43,372 nt of DNA from Sulfuritalea sp. (lineage in GTDB: Bacteria > Pseudomonadota > Gammaproteobacteria > Burkholderiales > Rhodocyclaceae), in NCBI GenBank assembly GCA_030651305.1, contig JAUSCI010000030.1, positions 1 to 43,372 of the forward strand. The letters are read 5' to 3'. Under the pieces are notes generated by a model that saw nothing but the letters and a program-made list of their open reading frames with translations, made no database searches and was not told the DNA's origin. The position numbers and the translations under genes were made by a program. The first letter of the stretch is position 1; every line of letters starts with the position of its first letter. Shown here one piece after another: positions 17,518 through 25,412 of the stretch.

Positions 17518-17669
17518 GATTGTCGAAGAACTACCCGGTAATCCGCATCAGACCGCTGGATCGCGGTGCCGGGCAAAGGCCGCCTGCTACAAGGTGTCCC
17601 GATAACCTGTTTCCGCCATCTCGCCAGCGCCGACTTTTTGGAAATGCAAGACACATTTGACGGGGCGGT
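17518..17669. other. Non-coding gap with one copy of the AGTCGGCGCTGGCG word
   Basis: No convincing gene is seen in this stretch between the PIN-like remnant and the MNT gene. It holds AGTCGGCGCTGGCG on the minus strand (17622-17635), a 14-mer found at three other places in the window (plus one shortened form). The stretch may be a decayed gene or a repeat; there is no recognisable terminator. Confidence 0.4.
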
Positions 17670-18008
17670 TCAAAACGCATAGGAGATAGTGTTGTTGCTT
17701 TCAGAGATCATTTTATTTGCAAAGTTAATGTCGATGATTCGGTCGACGTCGCTCTGTGCAATGTTCATCTGAAACATGGATGAGATGTGTTGAGACAGCG
17801 TTGCACGCTTGCGAGGACGTGCCTTTTTTTCAGATTTGCTTAGCAGCTCGAAAACCCGTTTGTAATTGGGCTCTTCCGTGGTAGCGGATTTTGGCTCAAG
17901 TTCAAGCAGGCTGTTAATACGCTTGCACTTGAGTCCGTTCTTGTTCAGGTGCCGAAGCAAGGGGTCAAACCCTTTGGCTTTGTCGACGAGCAGCAGTTTG
18001 TGGCTCAA
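17670..18008 (-). pseudogene. PIN/NYN-like protein with apparent in-frame internal deletion
   Basis: 112-residue open frame. The beginning MSHKLLLVD matches the start of PIN/NYN-like nucleases, whose next residues normally continue with a YEN segment and the acidic catalytic core. Here the sequence jumps at once to KAKGFDPLLRHLN, which in the relatives I remember lies after the core (as SKDKGFDPL), and continues with a basic linker (KKARPRKR) and a helical C-terminal region ending SESNNTISYAF. The catalytic centre thus seems to be missing while the frame is kept. Base composition is AT-richer than the surroundings. The comparison rests on memory of the family, so the deletion is an inference; a short genuine protein is the alternative. 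Confidence 0.6.
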
Positions 18009-18107
18009 TTCAACCTCGTTGCAGAAATCACGATGCCCAGCGCAGCAATAACTGGCGCTGCCCGGATTTATCGCGCGGCATCCTTGATGCCCGAGTTAGC
18101 CTTGCGA
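18009..18107. other. Short gap between the PIN-like and PLD-like remnants
   Basis: About 100 bases with no gene, repeat or terminator that can be supported. GC content is intermediate between the AT-rich remnants and the cluster. Confidence 0.3.
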
Positions 18108-18440
18108 TCACGGTTTGAGACTCTCCGGCCAAAGAAAGTAAGGGCCGAACTTTGGACTCATCCGAAACTCGCCACCAACCTCTTTTCCTTTGCTTGTGAG
18201 GTAATGCTTGCCCTCTCGTACCTCCAGATGACCAGATGCAACGAGTTTTTCAACAAACTCATGGGCTTTCATCCCGAGTTTCTGGGCGAGTTTTGATGAT
18301 GTCAATCTGTCCGCAAGAAGTTCCTTCATTCGGTCGTTGAGCTTCAGGAATGGGCTGATCAGGATGAGCCTGTCTTTGGCGTCCTTGATCATCTCTTCGA
18401 GAAAATAATTGGTTGCGCTGGTGTTCAAGAACTTTGCCAT
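18108..18440 (-). pseudogene. Phospholipase D-like nuclease remnant with apparent in-frame internal deletion
   Basis: 110-residue open frame. The N-terminal part, MAKFLNTSATNYFLEEM and RLILISPFLKLNDRMKELL, matches the beginning of small PLD-like (HKD) nucleases. At about residue 45 it runs directly into TSSKLAQKLGMKAHEF and ends with GGEFRMSPKFGPYFLWPESL, which is the C-terminal winged-helix-like tail of the same proteins as I remember them. The HKD catalytic segment expected between the two is absent. The frame is intact, so a short protein could still be made. It is the neighbour of a second internally deleted gene and shares its lower GC content. Confidence 0.6.
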
Positions 18441-18598
18441 GCGGACATCTCCGAGCGAGTATGAACAGTCGAGATTGTGAAGGCTAACGCAAGTTGATCG
18501 CCATTTGGCGGCAATCCGTCAGTTCCTGCTCTCGGTGTTGCGCTTCGCAACGCGCCGAATTCCTCACGCCACCCACTCTGCAAAAAATGTCAAACACA
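18441..18598. other. Gap between GH57 gene and the low-GC island
   Basis: About 158 bases with no supported gene. It must hold the promoter of the island if there is one, but no clear sigma-70 pair was found. A TTGCG...CGCAA-type small inverted pair (near 18538-18552) is visible. Confidence 0.3.
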
Positions 18599-20320
18599 TC
18601 ACTTCGACCTCCGCATTGTACCGGCGTGGGTTGCGTCACTGCTGCCGGCGCAAATGGGGGTGTCGAGCTGAGGTGGCGGTTCGAGTTGCAGCAGGCGATA
18701 GAGCCGAGTCAGGTTGCGCCGGTACAGGCTGTCGAAGCTGGCGACTGCCGCCGACGGGTTGTAGTCGCCGAACCACCAGAACCAGTCGGAACTTTCGCAG
18801 ATCGCCAACTGCGCCTCGACGGCGATTATCTGACCTGCATCGAGCCGGCCGCTGGCAAGAACCCGGTCGCAGCTTTGCTTGGCTTCGCACAACAAATCCC
18901 AGCCGCGGTTTTTTGCTTCGTCGCCGATCCAGGTCGACAGCGTGCCGTACACCCAGCTGCCCGCCGTCAGTCGCGGCAGTGCGCTGGCGACGGGCGGTGT
19001 CGCCCGCGCCAGCAACTCGGCGTAGGTCGTGGTACGGATGCGCGGATGCTCGAGCAGCAGGCCGTAGAGATCTTCGAAGAAGTAGTAGCCGTTATAGGGA
19101 TAGTGTTCCCAGGCATTTTCACCGTCGAGAATGATGCTGACCACCGGTGCTTCGCCTTCCGCAGCGGCATCGAGGATGGCCTCCAGTTGCAGGACCATGT
19201 GCTGGGCGGCATCGCGGCCGTGCCATTTGGCGTAGTCGAAGCCGATCAGATCCGAGAGCCGCTCGTCGCGGAAAAACATCTTCAGTCCCGGTGCCTTCTC
19301 CAATTGCCAGCAGCGGTAAGCGGCATGCGGGTTGGCCATGCCGCTGGCGGCGAGGCTGTTCTTCAGCACGCCTTCACCGCTGGCGATCCAGCAGCAGCCG
19401 GCCGCGGCCAGATACTTCACGAAATCCTCGGAAACGGCGCCTTCGGCCGGCCACATGCCGACCGGCGGTGCGCCGAAACGCCGGGCGTGGCTGATCCTCG
19501 CTGCGTCTATCTGGGCGATGACGCGGCTGCGTCCACCGGGATAGGCAGCGGAAAAGGGCAGCGGCGCGGCGGGGACGCTTTCGCGCGCAACGCGGAAGTC
19601 GAGCAGGAGCGGCGACAGCGGATGCGTTTGCGGTGTCGAAGAAAGTTCCACCTGGCCGCGCGCGGCGAGCGCCCGCCAGCGTGGAATCAGCCCGGTGATC
19701 AACTCGCCGATGCTCGCCAGCAACTGTTGCCGGTCGTTCGCGTCATAGCCTTCGCCCTGGCTCATCAGCGTTGCCAGCAGCGGATTGCGGCGGCGCTCGG
19801 TCTCTCCGGTCCAGGCCAGGTGATACCAGGTGACGAGGTCGGAGAAATAATCGCCGGAGAGATAGCCATGAGCCGTCTCGTTTTCCCGGGTTAGCAGCAG
19901 ATAAAGGTCGTGCAGGCGCTTGTAGTGGGGAAAGGGCGCCAGCATGGTGACGTGATTGCTGCGAAAGCAGGTCGCCAGCAGCAGCTTTCGCTCCGTGTCG
20001 CTGATCCAGTCCAGGTCAGGCGTGGCCAGCATGCGCAACAGCGGATCGCGGAATTGCCCACTGGCAAATTGCTGCGCGTAGTCCTCGATCTGGTCGAGCA
20101 GTACCGGCACAAAATTCACCACGCAATGGATCTGCGGATGGCGTTCAAGATGCGCCGCCATGTCGACGTAATCCTTCATGGCATGCAGGTAGACCCAGGG
20201 CAGGACGAATTCTCCGGTCGCCGTCTCGCCAGCGCCGACTATCGCCGACCCGACGGCGCCATGGTCGCGATAGTCCGGCTGGTGCATGTGCCAGAGAAAA
20301 ACCAGGTCGAGAGTTTTCAT
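18599..20320 (-). CDS. GH57 family alpha-amylase/glucanotransferase-like enzyme
   Basis: 573 residues from the ATG at 20320; an in-frame GTG four codons earlier is possible. The family start LVFLWHMHQPDYRD is followed by LPWVYLHAMKDYVDM. Catalytic residues are expected at Glu293 in GMWPAEGAVSE and Asp399 in ILDGENAWEHYP. It belongs to a different GH57 subgroup from the enzyme at 14803-16818 (the two share little beyond the fold marks). An extra stretch, HGAVGSAIVGAGETAT, lies between YRD and GEFVLPW and carries the recurring 14-mer. It lies downstream of glgC on the same strand. Role: alpha-glucan breakdown or remodelling, exact specificity unknown. Confidence 0.9.
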   Translation of the reverse strand: MKTLDLVFLWHMHQPDYRDHGAVGSAIVGAGETATGEFVLPWVYLHAMKDYVDMAAHLERHPQIHCVVNFVPVLLDQIEDYAQQFASGQFRDPLLRMLATPDLDWISDTERKLLLATCFRSNHVTMLAPFPHYKRLHDLYLLLTRENETAHGYLSGDYFSDLVTWYHLAWTGETERRRNPLLATLMSQGEGYDANDRQQLLASIGELITGLIPRWRALAARGQVELSSTPQTHPLSPLLLDFRVARESVPAAPLPFSAAYPGGRSRVIAQIDAARISHARRFGAPPVGMWPAEGAVSEDFVKYLAAAGCCWIASGEGVLKNSLAASGMANPHAAYRCWQLEKAPGLKMFFRDERLSDLIGFDYAKWHGRDAAQHMVLQLEAILDAAAEGEAPVVSIILDGENAWEHYPYNGYYFFEDLYGLLLEHPRIRTTTYAELLARATPPVASALPRLTAGSWVYGTLSTWIGDEAKNRGWDLLCEAKQSCDRVLASGRLDAGQIIAVEAQLAICESSDWFWWFGDYNPSAAVASFDSLYRRNLTRLYRLLQLEPPPQLDTPICAGSSDATHAGTMRRSK

Positions 20321-20358
20321 CGCCGGAGACACCGACGGCTGCGGCAGTTATTCATGAT

Positions 20359-20420
20359 ATCGAGCGCAGCGAGCCAATTGATAGCCTCCCCCGCGAGGGG
20401 GAGGATGGGAGGGGGCGGGC
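20359..20420. repeat. GC-rich palindromic repeat between glgC and GH57 gene
   Basis: Starts with ATCGAGCGCAGCGAG (20359-20373), the same word as at 14654. CCTCCCCC, loop GCGA, GGGGGAGG (20385-20404) forms a stem with a GNRA-type tetraloop, followed by a G-rich tail (ATGGGAGGGGGCGGG). Same architecture as the tract before glgP. Confidence 0.75.
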
Positions 20421-20498
20421 CCATTTGCCAGCCTGCGGCATTTCGACGTCAAGGTATTTCATGAAGCGGAGTGGTTCATCGAAGTCATGAGCGTTGGG

Positions 20499-21758
20499 CT
20501 AACGGATGTGATGTGCCGGCTGACCTAGCATTTCCGGCGTCACCAGGGTGATGCCGCCCTCGCTGACATGGAAGCGCTGGCGGTCGGCTTCGATGTCGTA
20601 GCCGATGGTCATGTCGGCGGGAATGCGGCAATGCTTGTCCATCACCACCCGGCGCAGCTTGGCACGGCGGCCGATGTCCACATCCGGCAGGATTACCGAA
20701 TCCTCGATCTCGGCGTAGCTATGAACATTCACGCGTGAGAACAGCAGCGACTTGCGGACGAGGGCGCCGCTGATGATGTCGCCGCCAGAAACCAGGGAAT
20801 CGACGGCCATGCCGCGCCGGCCGTCGTCGTCGAAGACGAACTTGGCTGGCGGTAGTTGTTCCTGGTGGGTCCAGATGGGCCAGTCATCGTCGTACAGATT
20901 GAGTTCGGGAGTGACCTTGGTCAGCTCCATGTTGGCCTCCCAGTAGGCGTCGATGGTACCGGCGTCGCGCCAGTAGGGAATCCCGCTGCTGTCCATGCCG
21001 ACGCAGGAGTGGGTGAAGTTGTGGGCAAACACGCGATAGCGGTCGACGCAACGCGGAATGACGTTCTTGCCAAAGTCGTGCGACGAGTGCGGATCGTCGT
21101 GGTCGCGGATCAGTTGCTCGTACAGGAAGTCGGCATTGAACACGTACACCCCCATGCTGGCCAAAGCCCGGTCGGGGCGGTCGGGCATGGGCGGTGGATT
21201 GGCCGGCTTTTCGACGAAGGCCGAAACGCGCTGGTTGTCGCCGACGTGCATCACGCCGAAGCTGCTGGCATCGGCCAGGGGCACATCGATGCAGGCCACG
21301 CTGAGATCGGCCTGGTGGTGGGCATGCTCGGACAGCATGCGCCGGTAGTCCATCTTGTAGACGTGATCGCCTGAGAGCACCAGCACGTGCCTGGGCCGGC
21401 TGCGCCGGATCAGATCGAGATTCTGGAATACCGCATCGGCTGTTCCCTGATACCAGTTCTCGCTGACTTGCTGCTGTGCCGGCAGGATGTCGACGAACTC
21501 GTGGAAACGACCATCGAGAAAGCTCCAGCCGCGTTGCAAGTGCCGGATCAGGCTTTGCGCCTTGTACTGCGTGGCGACACCGATCTTGCGGATGTCCGAA
21601 TTGACGCAGTTGGACAGCGTGAAGTCGATGATGCGGAATTTGCCGCCGAAGGGCACAGCCGGTTTCGAGCGCCAGTCGGTAAGTTGCATCAGACGGCTGC
21701 CGCGTCCGCCGGCCAGCACGATGCCGAAGCTGTTGCGGGTGAGTTCGTTTACATGCAT
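20499..21758 (-). CDS. glgC: Glucose-1-phosphate adenylyltransferase (ADP-glucose pyrophosphorylase)
   Basis: Makes ADP-glucose from ATP and glucose 1-phosphate, the committed and usually allosterically controlled step of glycogen synthesis. 419 residues. Marks are [44 protein letters not shown], and the FVEKPANP and [16 protein letters not shown] segments; the C-terminal third is a left-handed helix domain. The ATG at 21758 has AAGGGA upstream. A 25-codon open frame ends over this start codon. glgB is divergent, 131 bases away. Confidence 0.97.
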   Translation of the reverse strand: MHVNELTRNSFGIVLAGGRGSRLMQLTDWRSKPAVPFGGKFRIIDFTLSNCVNSDIRKIGVATQYKAQSLIRHLQRGWSFLDGRFHEFVDILPAQQQVSENWYQGTADAVFQNLDLIRRSRPRHVLVLSGDHVYKMDYRRMLSEHAHHQADLSVACIDVPLADASSFGVMHVGDNQRVSAFVEKPANPPPMPDRPDRALASMGVYVFNADFLYEQLIRDHDDPHSSHDFGKNVIPRCVDRYRVFAHNFTHSCVGMDSSGIPYWRDAGTIDAYWEANMELTKVTPELNLYDDDWPIWTHQEQLPPAKFVFDDDGRRGMAVDSLVSGGDIISGALVRKSLLFSRVNVHSYAEIEDSVILPDVDIGRRAKLRRVVMDKHCRIPADMTIGYDIEADRQRFHVSEGGITLVTPEMLGQPAHHIR

Positions 21759-21826
21759 GGCAGATTTCCCTTGCCGGCTGCTTGCGGACGGGACTGCCTG
21801 CCGCCCGCTGTTTTCATCGACTGCAT
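21749..21826 (-). CDS. Possible 25-residue leader peptide overlapping the glgC start
   Basis: Short frame on the minus strand starting MQSMKTAGG and ending NLPCM, with a GGAG-type ribosome binding site before its ATG at 21826. Its TAA stop (21751-21749) lies just inside glgC, after the glgC ATG, so ribosomes finishing it could reinitiate at glgC. The peptide has four Gln and several basic residues but no run of one amino acid that would suggest classical attenuation. It is a hypothesis from position and ribosome binding site alone. Confidence 0.3.
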   Translation of the reverse strand: MQSMKTAGGRQSRPQAAGKGNLPCM

Positions 21827-21889
21827 GGTGGTTTCTCCGTTGCGGCTACAATCCGCACGATAGCAAAAAAACTGTTCAAATATATACCC
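21759..21889. promoter_or_regulatory. Divergent glgC/glgB control region
   Basis: 131 bases that must carry the signals for both glycogen directions. For glgB, TACAAT at 21847-21852 is a five-of-six -10 match without a good -35. An A/T-rich block at 21861-21886 stands out in otherwise GC-rich DNA, directly before the glgB ATG, which has no clear Shine-Dalgarno sequence. No known operator was recognised. Confidence 0.4.
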
Positions 21890-24043
21890 ATGCCGAACCT
21901 TGCCTGCGCCGCGCTGCTCGAATCGCGCGAACACGATCCGTTTTCGGTGCTGGGTCTCCATGCGGACGGCGCGGCTTGGCGTCTGCGGGTATTCCGCCCG
22001 CAAGCGAAATCGGTCGCGGTGGCGCTGGCCGCTGGCGAATGGCTGCCGTTGAAGCGTCGCAGCGGTTCGGATCTCTTCGAGTGGCACGGGACTACGCCGC
22101 CGCCCCGGCCGTGGCGCCTCAATGTCGATGGCGTAACGCAGTACGACGCCTACGCCTTTCCGCCGTTGCCGCCGGCGGATGATCTGTATCTGTTCAACGC
22201 CGGGCGATTGCGCCAGGCTTGGCGCACCCTTGGCGCGCTGCCGGAAGTCCGCGAGGGCATCGCCGGCGTCTGCTTTCGCGTCTGGGCGCCGAACGCCGAA
22301 CGGGTTTCGGTGGTGGGGGGCTTCAATGGCTGGGATGGCCGCGTGCATCCGATGGCGACCTTGGGCGCGTCCGGCGTCTGGGAACTGTTCATTCCCGAAC
22401 TCCCGGCCGGCACCTTGTACCGTTTCGAATTGCGCGTGCGCGGCAGCGGCGCGCTGCGGCTCAAGATCGATCCCTATGCACGCGGTTTCGAGCGGCGTCC
22501 GGCCACGGCCTGCTGCGTGGCGCCGATTCCGACGCACGCCTGGAATGACGGCGCCTGGATGCAGGCAAGGGCAAAGCGCGACTGGCTGTCGGCGCCGATG
22601 AGTACGTATGAAATGCACCTCGGCAGCTGGATGCGCCATCCCGACCGCAGCTTCTACAGCTACCGCGACCTGGCGCAGCGGCTGGTGCCCTATCTTGTCA
22701 AGCAGGGCTACACCCATGTCGAATTCATGCCGCTGATGGAGCATCCGCTCGACGAATCCTGGGGCTATCAATGCACCGGTTTCTTCGCCCCGAGTTCGCG
22801 CTTCGGCAGCGCCGACGACCTGCGTTTTCTGGTCGACAGCCTGCATCAGGCCGGCATCGGCGTGATTCTCGACTGGGTGCCCGGCCACTTTCCGGCCGAC
22901 GACTGGGCGCTGGCCCATTTCGATGGCACGGCGCTCTATGAACACGCCGACCCGAAGCAGAAGATGCATCCCGACTGGGGCACGCATGTCTTCAACTACG
23001 GGCGCAACGAAGTGCGCAGCTTCCTGCTGTCCTCGGCCTGCTACTGGCTGGCCGAGTTCCACATCGACGGTTTGCGCGTCGATGCGGTGGCCTCGATGAT
23101 CTATCTTGACTACTCCCGCCGTGCCGGCGAGTGGACGCCCAACGTCCATGGCGGGCGCGAGAACCTTGAAGCCATTGCCTTCCTGCGCGAACTGAACGAA
23201 ATGGTGCATGGCGATTTTCCCGGCGCGCTGACCATCGCCGAGGAATCGACCGCCTGGCCGATGGTGTCGCGGCCGACCTGGGTCGGCGGCCTGGGTTTCT
23301 CGATGAAATGGAACATGGGCTGGATGAACGACACCCTGGACTACATGCAGCACGATCCGGTGTATCGGCGCTTCAACCACGAACGGCTGACCTTCGGCCA
23401 GCTCTACGCCTACAGCGAGAACTTCGTTTTGCCGCTGTCGCACGACGAAGTGGTGCACGGCAAGAGTTCGCTGCTGGGCAAGATGCCGGGCGACGAATGG
23501 CAGCGCTTTGCCAACCTGCGCCTGTTGCTCGCCTACCAGATGATGGCGCCGGGCAAGAAGCTGCAGTTCATGGGGGCCGAGATCGGGCAGTCGTGGGAAT
23601 GGCGGGCCGGCGAAGAACTGCCCTGGCACCTGCTGCAATATCCGTTGCATGCCGGCGTGCAGAGTCTGGCGCGTGAGCTCAACCAGCTTTATGTCAGCGA
23701 ACCCGCATTGCATGAACTGGACTTTTCCTCTGCCGGGTTTCAGTGGATCGACTGTCACGACGCCGATCAGTCGGTGGTGAGCTGGCTGCGCCGCGCGCGC
23801 GACGGCCGTCATGCCGTGGTGGTGCTCAACTTCACGCCGGTGCCGCGTCACGGTTATCGCCTTGGCGTACCGCTGGCCCAGGATTATCTGGAGCGCATCA
23901 ATACCGATTCGGCGCACTACGGCGGCGGCGACCTCGGCAACCACGGCCGCGTCAGCGCCGAGTCGCAGCCCTGGATGGGTTTTCCCGCTTCACTTTCGCT
24001 GACCTTGCCGCCCCTTGCGGCGCTGGTATTGCTGCCGGCCTGA
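21890..24043 (+). CDS. glgB: 1,4-alpha-glucan branching enzyme (GH13)
   Basis: Introduces alpha-1,6 branches into glycogen. 717 residues, about the size of the E. coli enzyme. Two N-terminal CBM48-like modules (about 1-100 and 105-210, the second with [18 protein letters not shown]) precede the GH13 barrel. The nucleophile is in GLRVDAVAS (Asp398) and the acid/base in TIAEEST (Glu451); [10 protein letters not shown] holds the third acidic residue. The start was taken as the only ATG before LACAALL; no good ribosome binding site is visible. It is divergent from glgC and ends 12 bases from the DUF2934 gene on the other strand. Confidence 0.96.
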   Translation: MPNLACAALLESREHDPFSVLGLHADGAAWRLRVFRPQAKSVAVALAAGEWLPLKRRSGSDLFEWHGTTPPPRPWRLNVDGVTQYDAYAFPPLPPADDLYLFNAGRLRQAWRTLGALPEVREGIAGVCFRVWAPNAERVSVVGGFNGWDGRVHPMATLGASGVWELFIPELPAGTLYRFELRVRGSGALRLKIDPYARGFERRPATACCVAPIPTHAWNDGAWMQARAKRDWLSAPMSTYEMHLGSWMRHPDRSFYSYRDLAQRLVPYLVKQGYTHVEFMPLMEHPLDESWGYQCTGFFAPSSRFGSADDLRFLVDSLHQAGIGVILDWVPGHFPADDWALAHFDGTALYEHADPKQKMHPDWGTHVFNYGRNEVRSFLLSSACYWLAEFHIDGLRVDAVASMIYLDYSRRAGEWTPNVHGGRENLEAIAFLRELNEMVHGDFPGALTIAEESTAWPMVSRPTWVGGLGFSMKWNMGWMNDTLDYMQHDPVYRRFNHERLTFGQLYAYSENFVLPLSHDEVVHGKSSLLGKMPGDEWQRFANLRLLLAYQMMAPGKKLQFMGAEIGQSWEWRAGEELPWHLLQYPLHAGVQSLARELNQLYVSEPALHELDFSSAGFQWIDCHDADQSVVSWLRRARDGRHAVVVLNFTPVPRHGYRLGVPLAQDYLERINTDSAHYGGGDLGNHGRVSAESQPWMGFPASLSLTLPPLAALVLLPA

Positions 24044-24055
24044 CGCGCGCCGGAT

Positions 24056-24406
24056 TTACCCGCCCAAGTGCCCCTCGGCCAGCAGCCGATCAATTTCGGC
24101 CTCGGCCTGCACCCAGTCGTCGAGCAGATTTCCCGGCGCAAAACCACGCCGCTCGGCGATGTAATAAGCGGCCATTTCAATGTAGTGCTTGCGTTGCTCC
24201 AGCGGGATGGCGGCAGGCTTCCCGGCACGCGGCCGCGCCGGCTTTGCGGCGGCGACTTTGGGCGCTGCCTTCGCTTTCGGGGCCGGCTTGGCTTTAGCGG
24301 TCTCTTTGGCCTTGGCTGCCGGTTTGGCCTTGGCCGCGGTAACCGCCTTTGCTGGTGCCGAACGCTTGGCGGGTGCAGCCTTTGCGCTGCTCTTGGTGGT
24401 TGCCAT
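24056..24406 (-). CDS. DUF2934 protein with Lys/Ala/Pro-rich histone H1-like N-terminal half
   Basis: 116 residues. Residues 1-65 are a low-complexity run of KAKPAAKAK-like units without acidic residues, resembling the tails of bacterial histone H1-like DNA-binding proteins. Residues about 70-110 match the short DUF2934 unit, with YYIAERRGFAPGN and DDWVQAEAEIDRLL. The function of DUF2934 is unknown; binding to nucleic acid through the basic tail is an inference. A strong AGGAGG lies at 24415-24420, and a good sigma-70 promoter (24453-24482) gives it its own transcript. It faces the end of glgB. Confidence 0.85.
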   Translation of the reverse strand: MATTKSSAKAAPAKRSAPAKAVTAAKAKPAAKAKETAKAKPAPKAKAAPKVAAAKPARPRAGKPAAIPLEQRKHYIEMAAYYIAERRGFAPGNLLDDWVQAEAEIDRLLAEGHLGG

Positions 24407-24452
24407 AGTCGCTTCCTCCTGATAGTGGAAACACTGCGGTCATGCTGCTCTC

Positions 24453-24482
24453 ATTACATGACAAGGTATTGACCATCGTCAA
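24453..24482 (-). promoter_or_regulatory. Sigma-70 promoter of the DUF2934 gene
   Basis: On the minus strand TTGACG (24482-24477), 18 bases, TGTAAT (24458-24453). Both boxes match five of six consensus bases. It starts just past the glk stop codon, and the predicted transcript has a leader of about 40 bases with an AGGAGG. Confidence 0.6.
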
Positions 24483-24485
24483 CAG

Positions 24486-25412
24486 TTACAGGCGCGCCAG
24501 GCGCAATGCCCCGTGCAGTCCCAGCAATGCATCGGTGGCGACATGGATCGGCATGCGTGCGGCGATCGCGGTGTGCTCCGCCTTGGCGTTGAAGGCCGCC
24601 AGGAAGCCGCTTTGCCGCAGTATCGGCAACAGCCTGGCGGCGATGCCGCCGGCGAGGAAGACTCCGCCACGCGCCAGACAGGCCAGCGCCATGTCGCCGG
24701 CGAAGGCGCCATAGGCGGCGAGGAACAGGTCCAGCGAGCGATGTTCGGCGCTATTCCGGTCGGCCAGTGCGCGGGTAGCGATTTCCTCCGGCGGCAATTC
24801 GACTCCGGCGACAAATTCATGGATCGCCACCAGTCCTGGCCCCGACACCACTCTTTCCCAGGTCACGCGGCCGTGCCGCGCCTGAAGATAAGTCCACAAT
24901 GCCATCTGCTGTTCATCGGCGGGGGCAAAGGCGACATGGCCACCTTCGCCGGTAATGATGCGCCATTGTCCGTCTTGCGGCAGAACCATGGCCATGCCCA
25001 GTCCGGTACCGGCACCAACGACCAGGCAAGGCGCCGTGGCCAGCGGTTCTCCCTCCTGCAAGGTAAGCCGGTGCGCGGCGGACGCGGCGACGGCGCCCAG
25101 GGCGGCGGCGGCGAAGTCGTTCGCCAGGCGCAAGGGCAGATCGAATTGCAGTGACAGGGCGTCGGCGTCGATGCTCCAGGGCAGATTGGTCAGCTTTGCT
25201 GTTCGACCGTCATCGGCAATCGGGCCGGCCACCGCGAGGCAGCCGTCGCGGATCAGGGACGGATCCGTTTGCGTGTCGGCGAAGAAGGCGGCGAGGACCG
25301 ACGCGAAATCTTCAAAGTCGGCGTTGGCGTAACGGCGTTTGGACACGAGCTTGCCATCGCTTTCAAGGCCGAGCAGCGACTTGGTGCCGCCGATATCAGC
25401 GCCGAAAATCAT
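24486..25412 (-). CDS. glk: Glucokinase
   Basis: ATP-dependent phosphorylation of glucose to glucose 6-phosphate; supplies the glycogen pathway through phosphoglucomutase, which is not in the window. 308 residues of the Glk (PF02685) type, not the ROK type. Visible are [13 protein letters not shown] at residues 4-16, [16 protein letters not shown] with the catalytic aspartate, [11 protein letters not shown] and the [10 protein letters not shown] block. The ATG overlaps the thyA stop by four bases (ATGA), so translation is probably coupled to thyA. Confidence 0.94.
   Translation of the reverse strand: MIFGADIGGTKSLLGLESDGKLVSKRRYANADFEDFASVLAAFFADTQTDPSLIRDGCLAVAGPIADDGRTAKLTNLPWSIDADALSLQFDLPLRLANDFAAAALGAVAASAAHRLTLQEGEPLATAPCLVVGAGTGLGMAMVLPQDGQWRIITGEGGHVAFAPADEQQMALWTYLQARHGRVTWERVVSGPGLVAIHEFVAGVELPPEEIATRALADRNSAEHRSLDLFLAAYGAFAGDMALACLARGGVFLAGGIAARLLPILRQSGFLAAFNAKAEHTAIAARMPIHVATDALLGLHGALRLARL

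Noticed and set aside
17391-17654. 87-codon minus-strand frame starting before the MNT gene
   Set aside because: It runs into the MNT gene in another frame, and its free part has no recognisable family and no ribosome binding site.
21827-23944. Long minus-strand frame opposite glgB, in phase with the possible glgC leader peptide
   Set aside because: Antisense of glgB. Only its last 25 codons, with their own ATG and ribosome binding site, were kept as a candidate.
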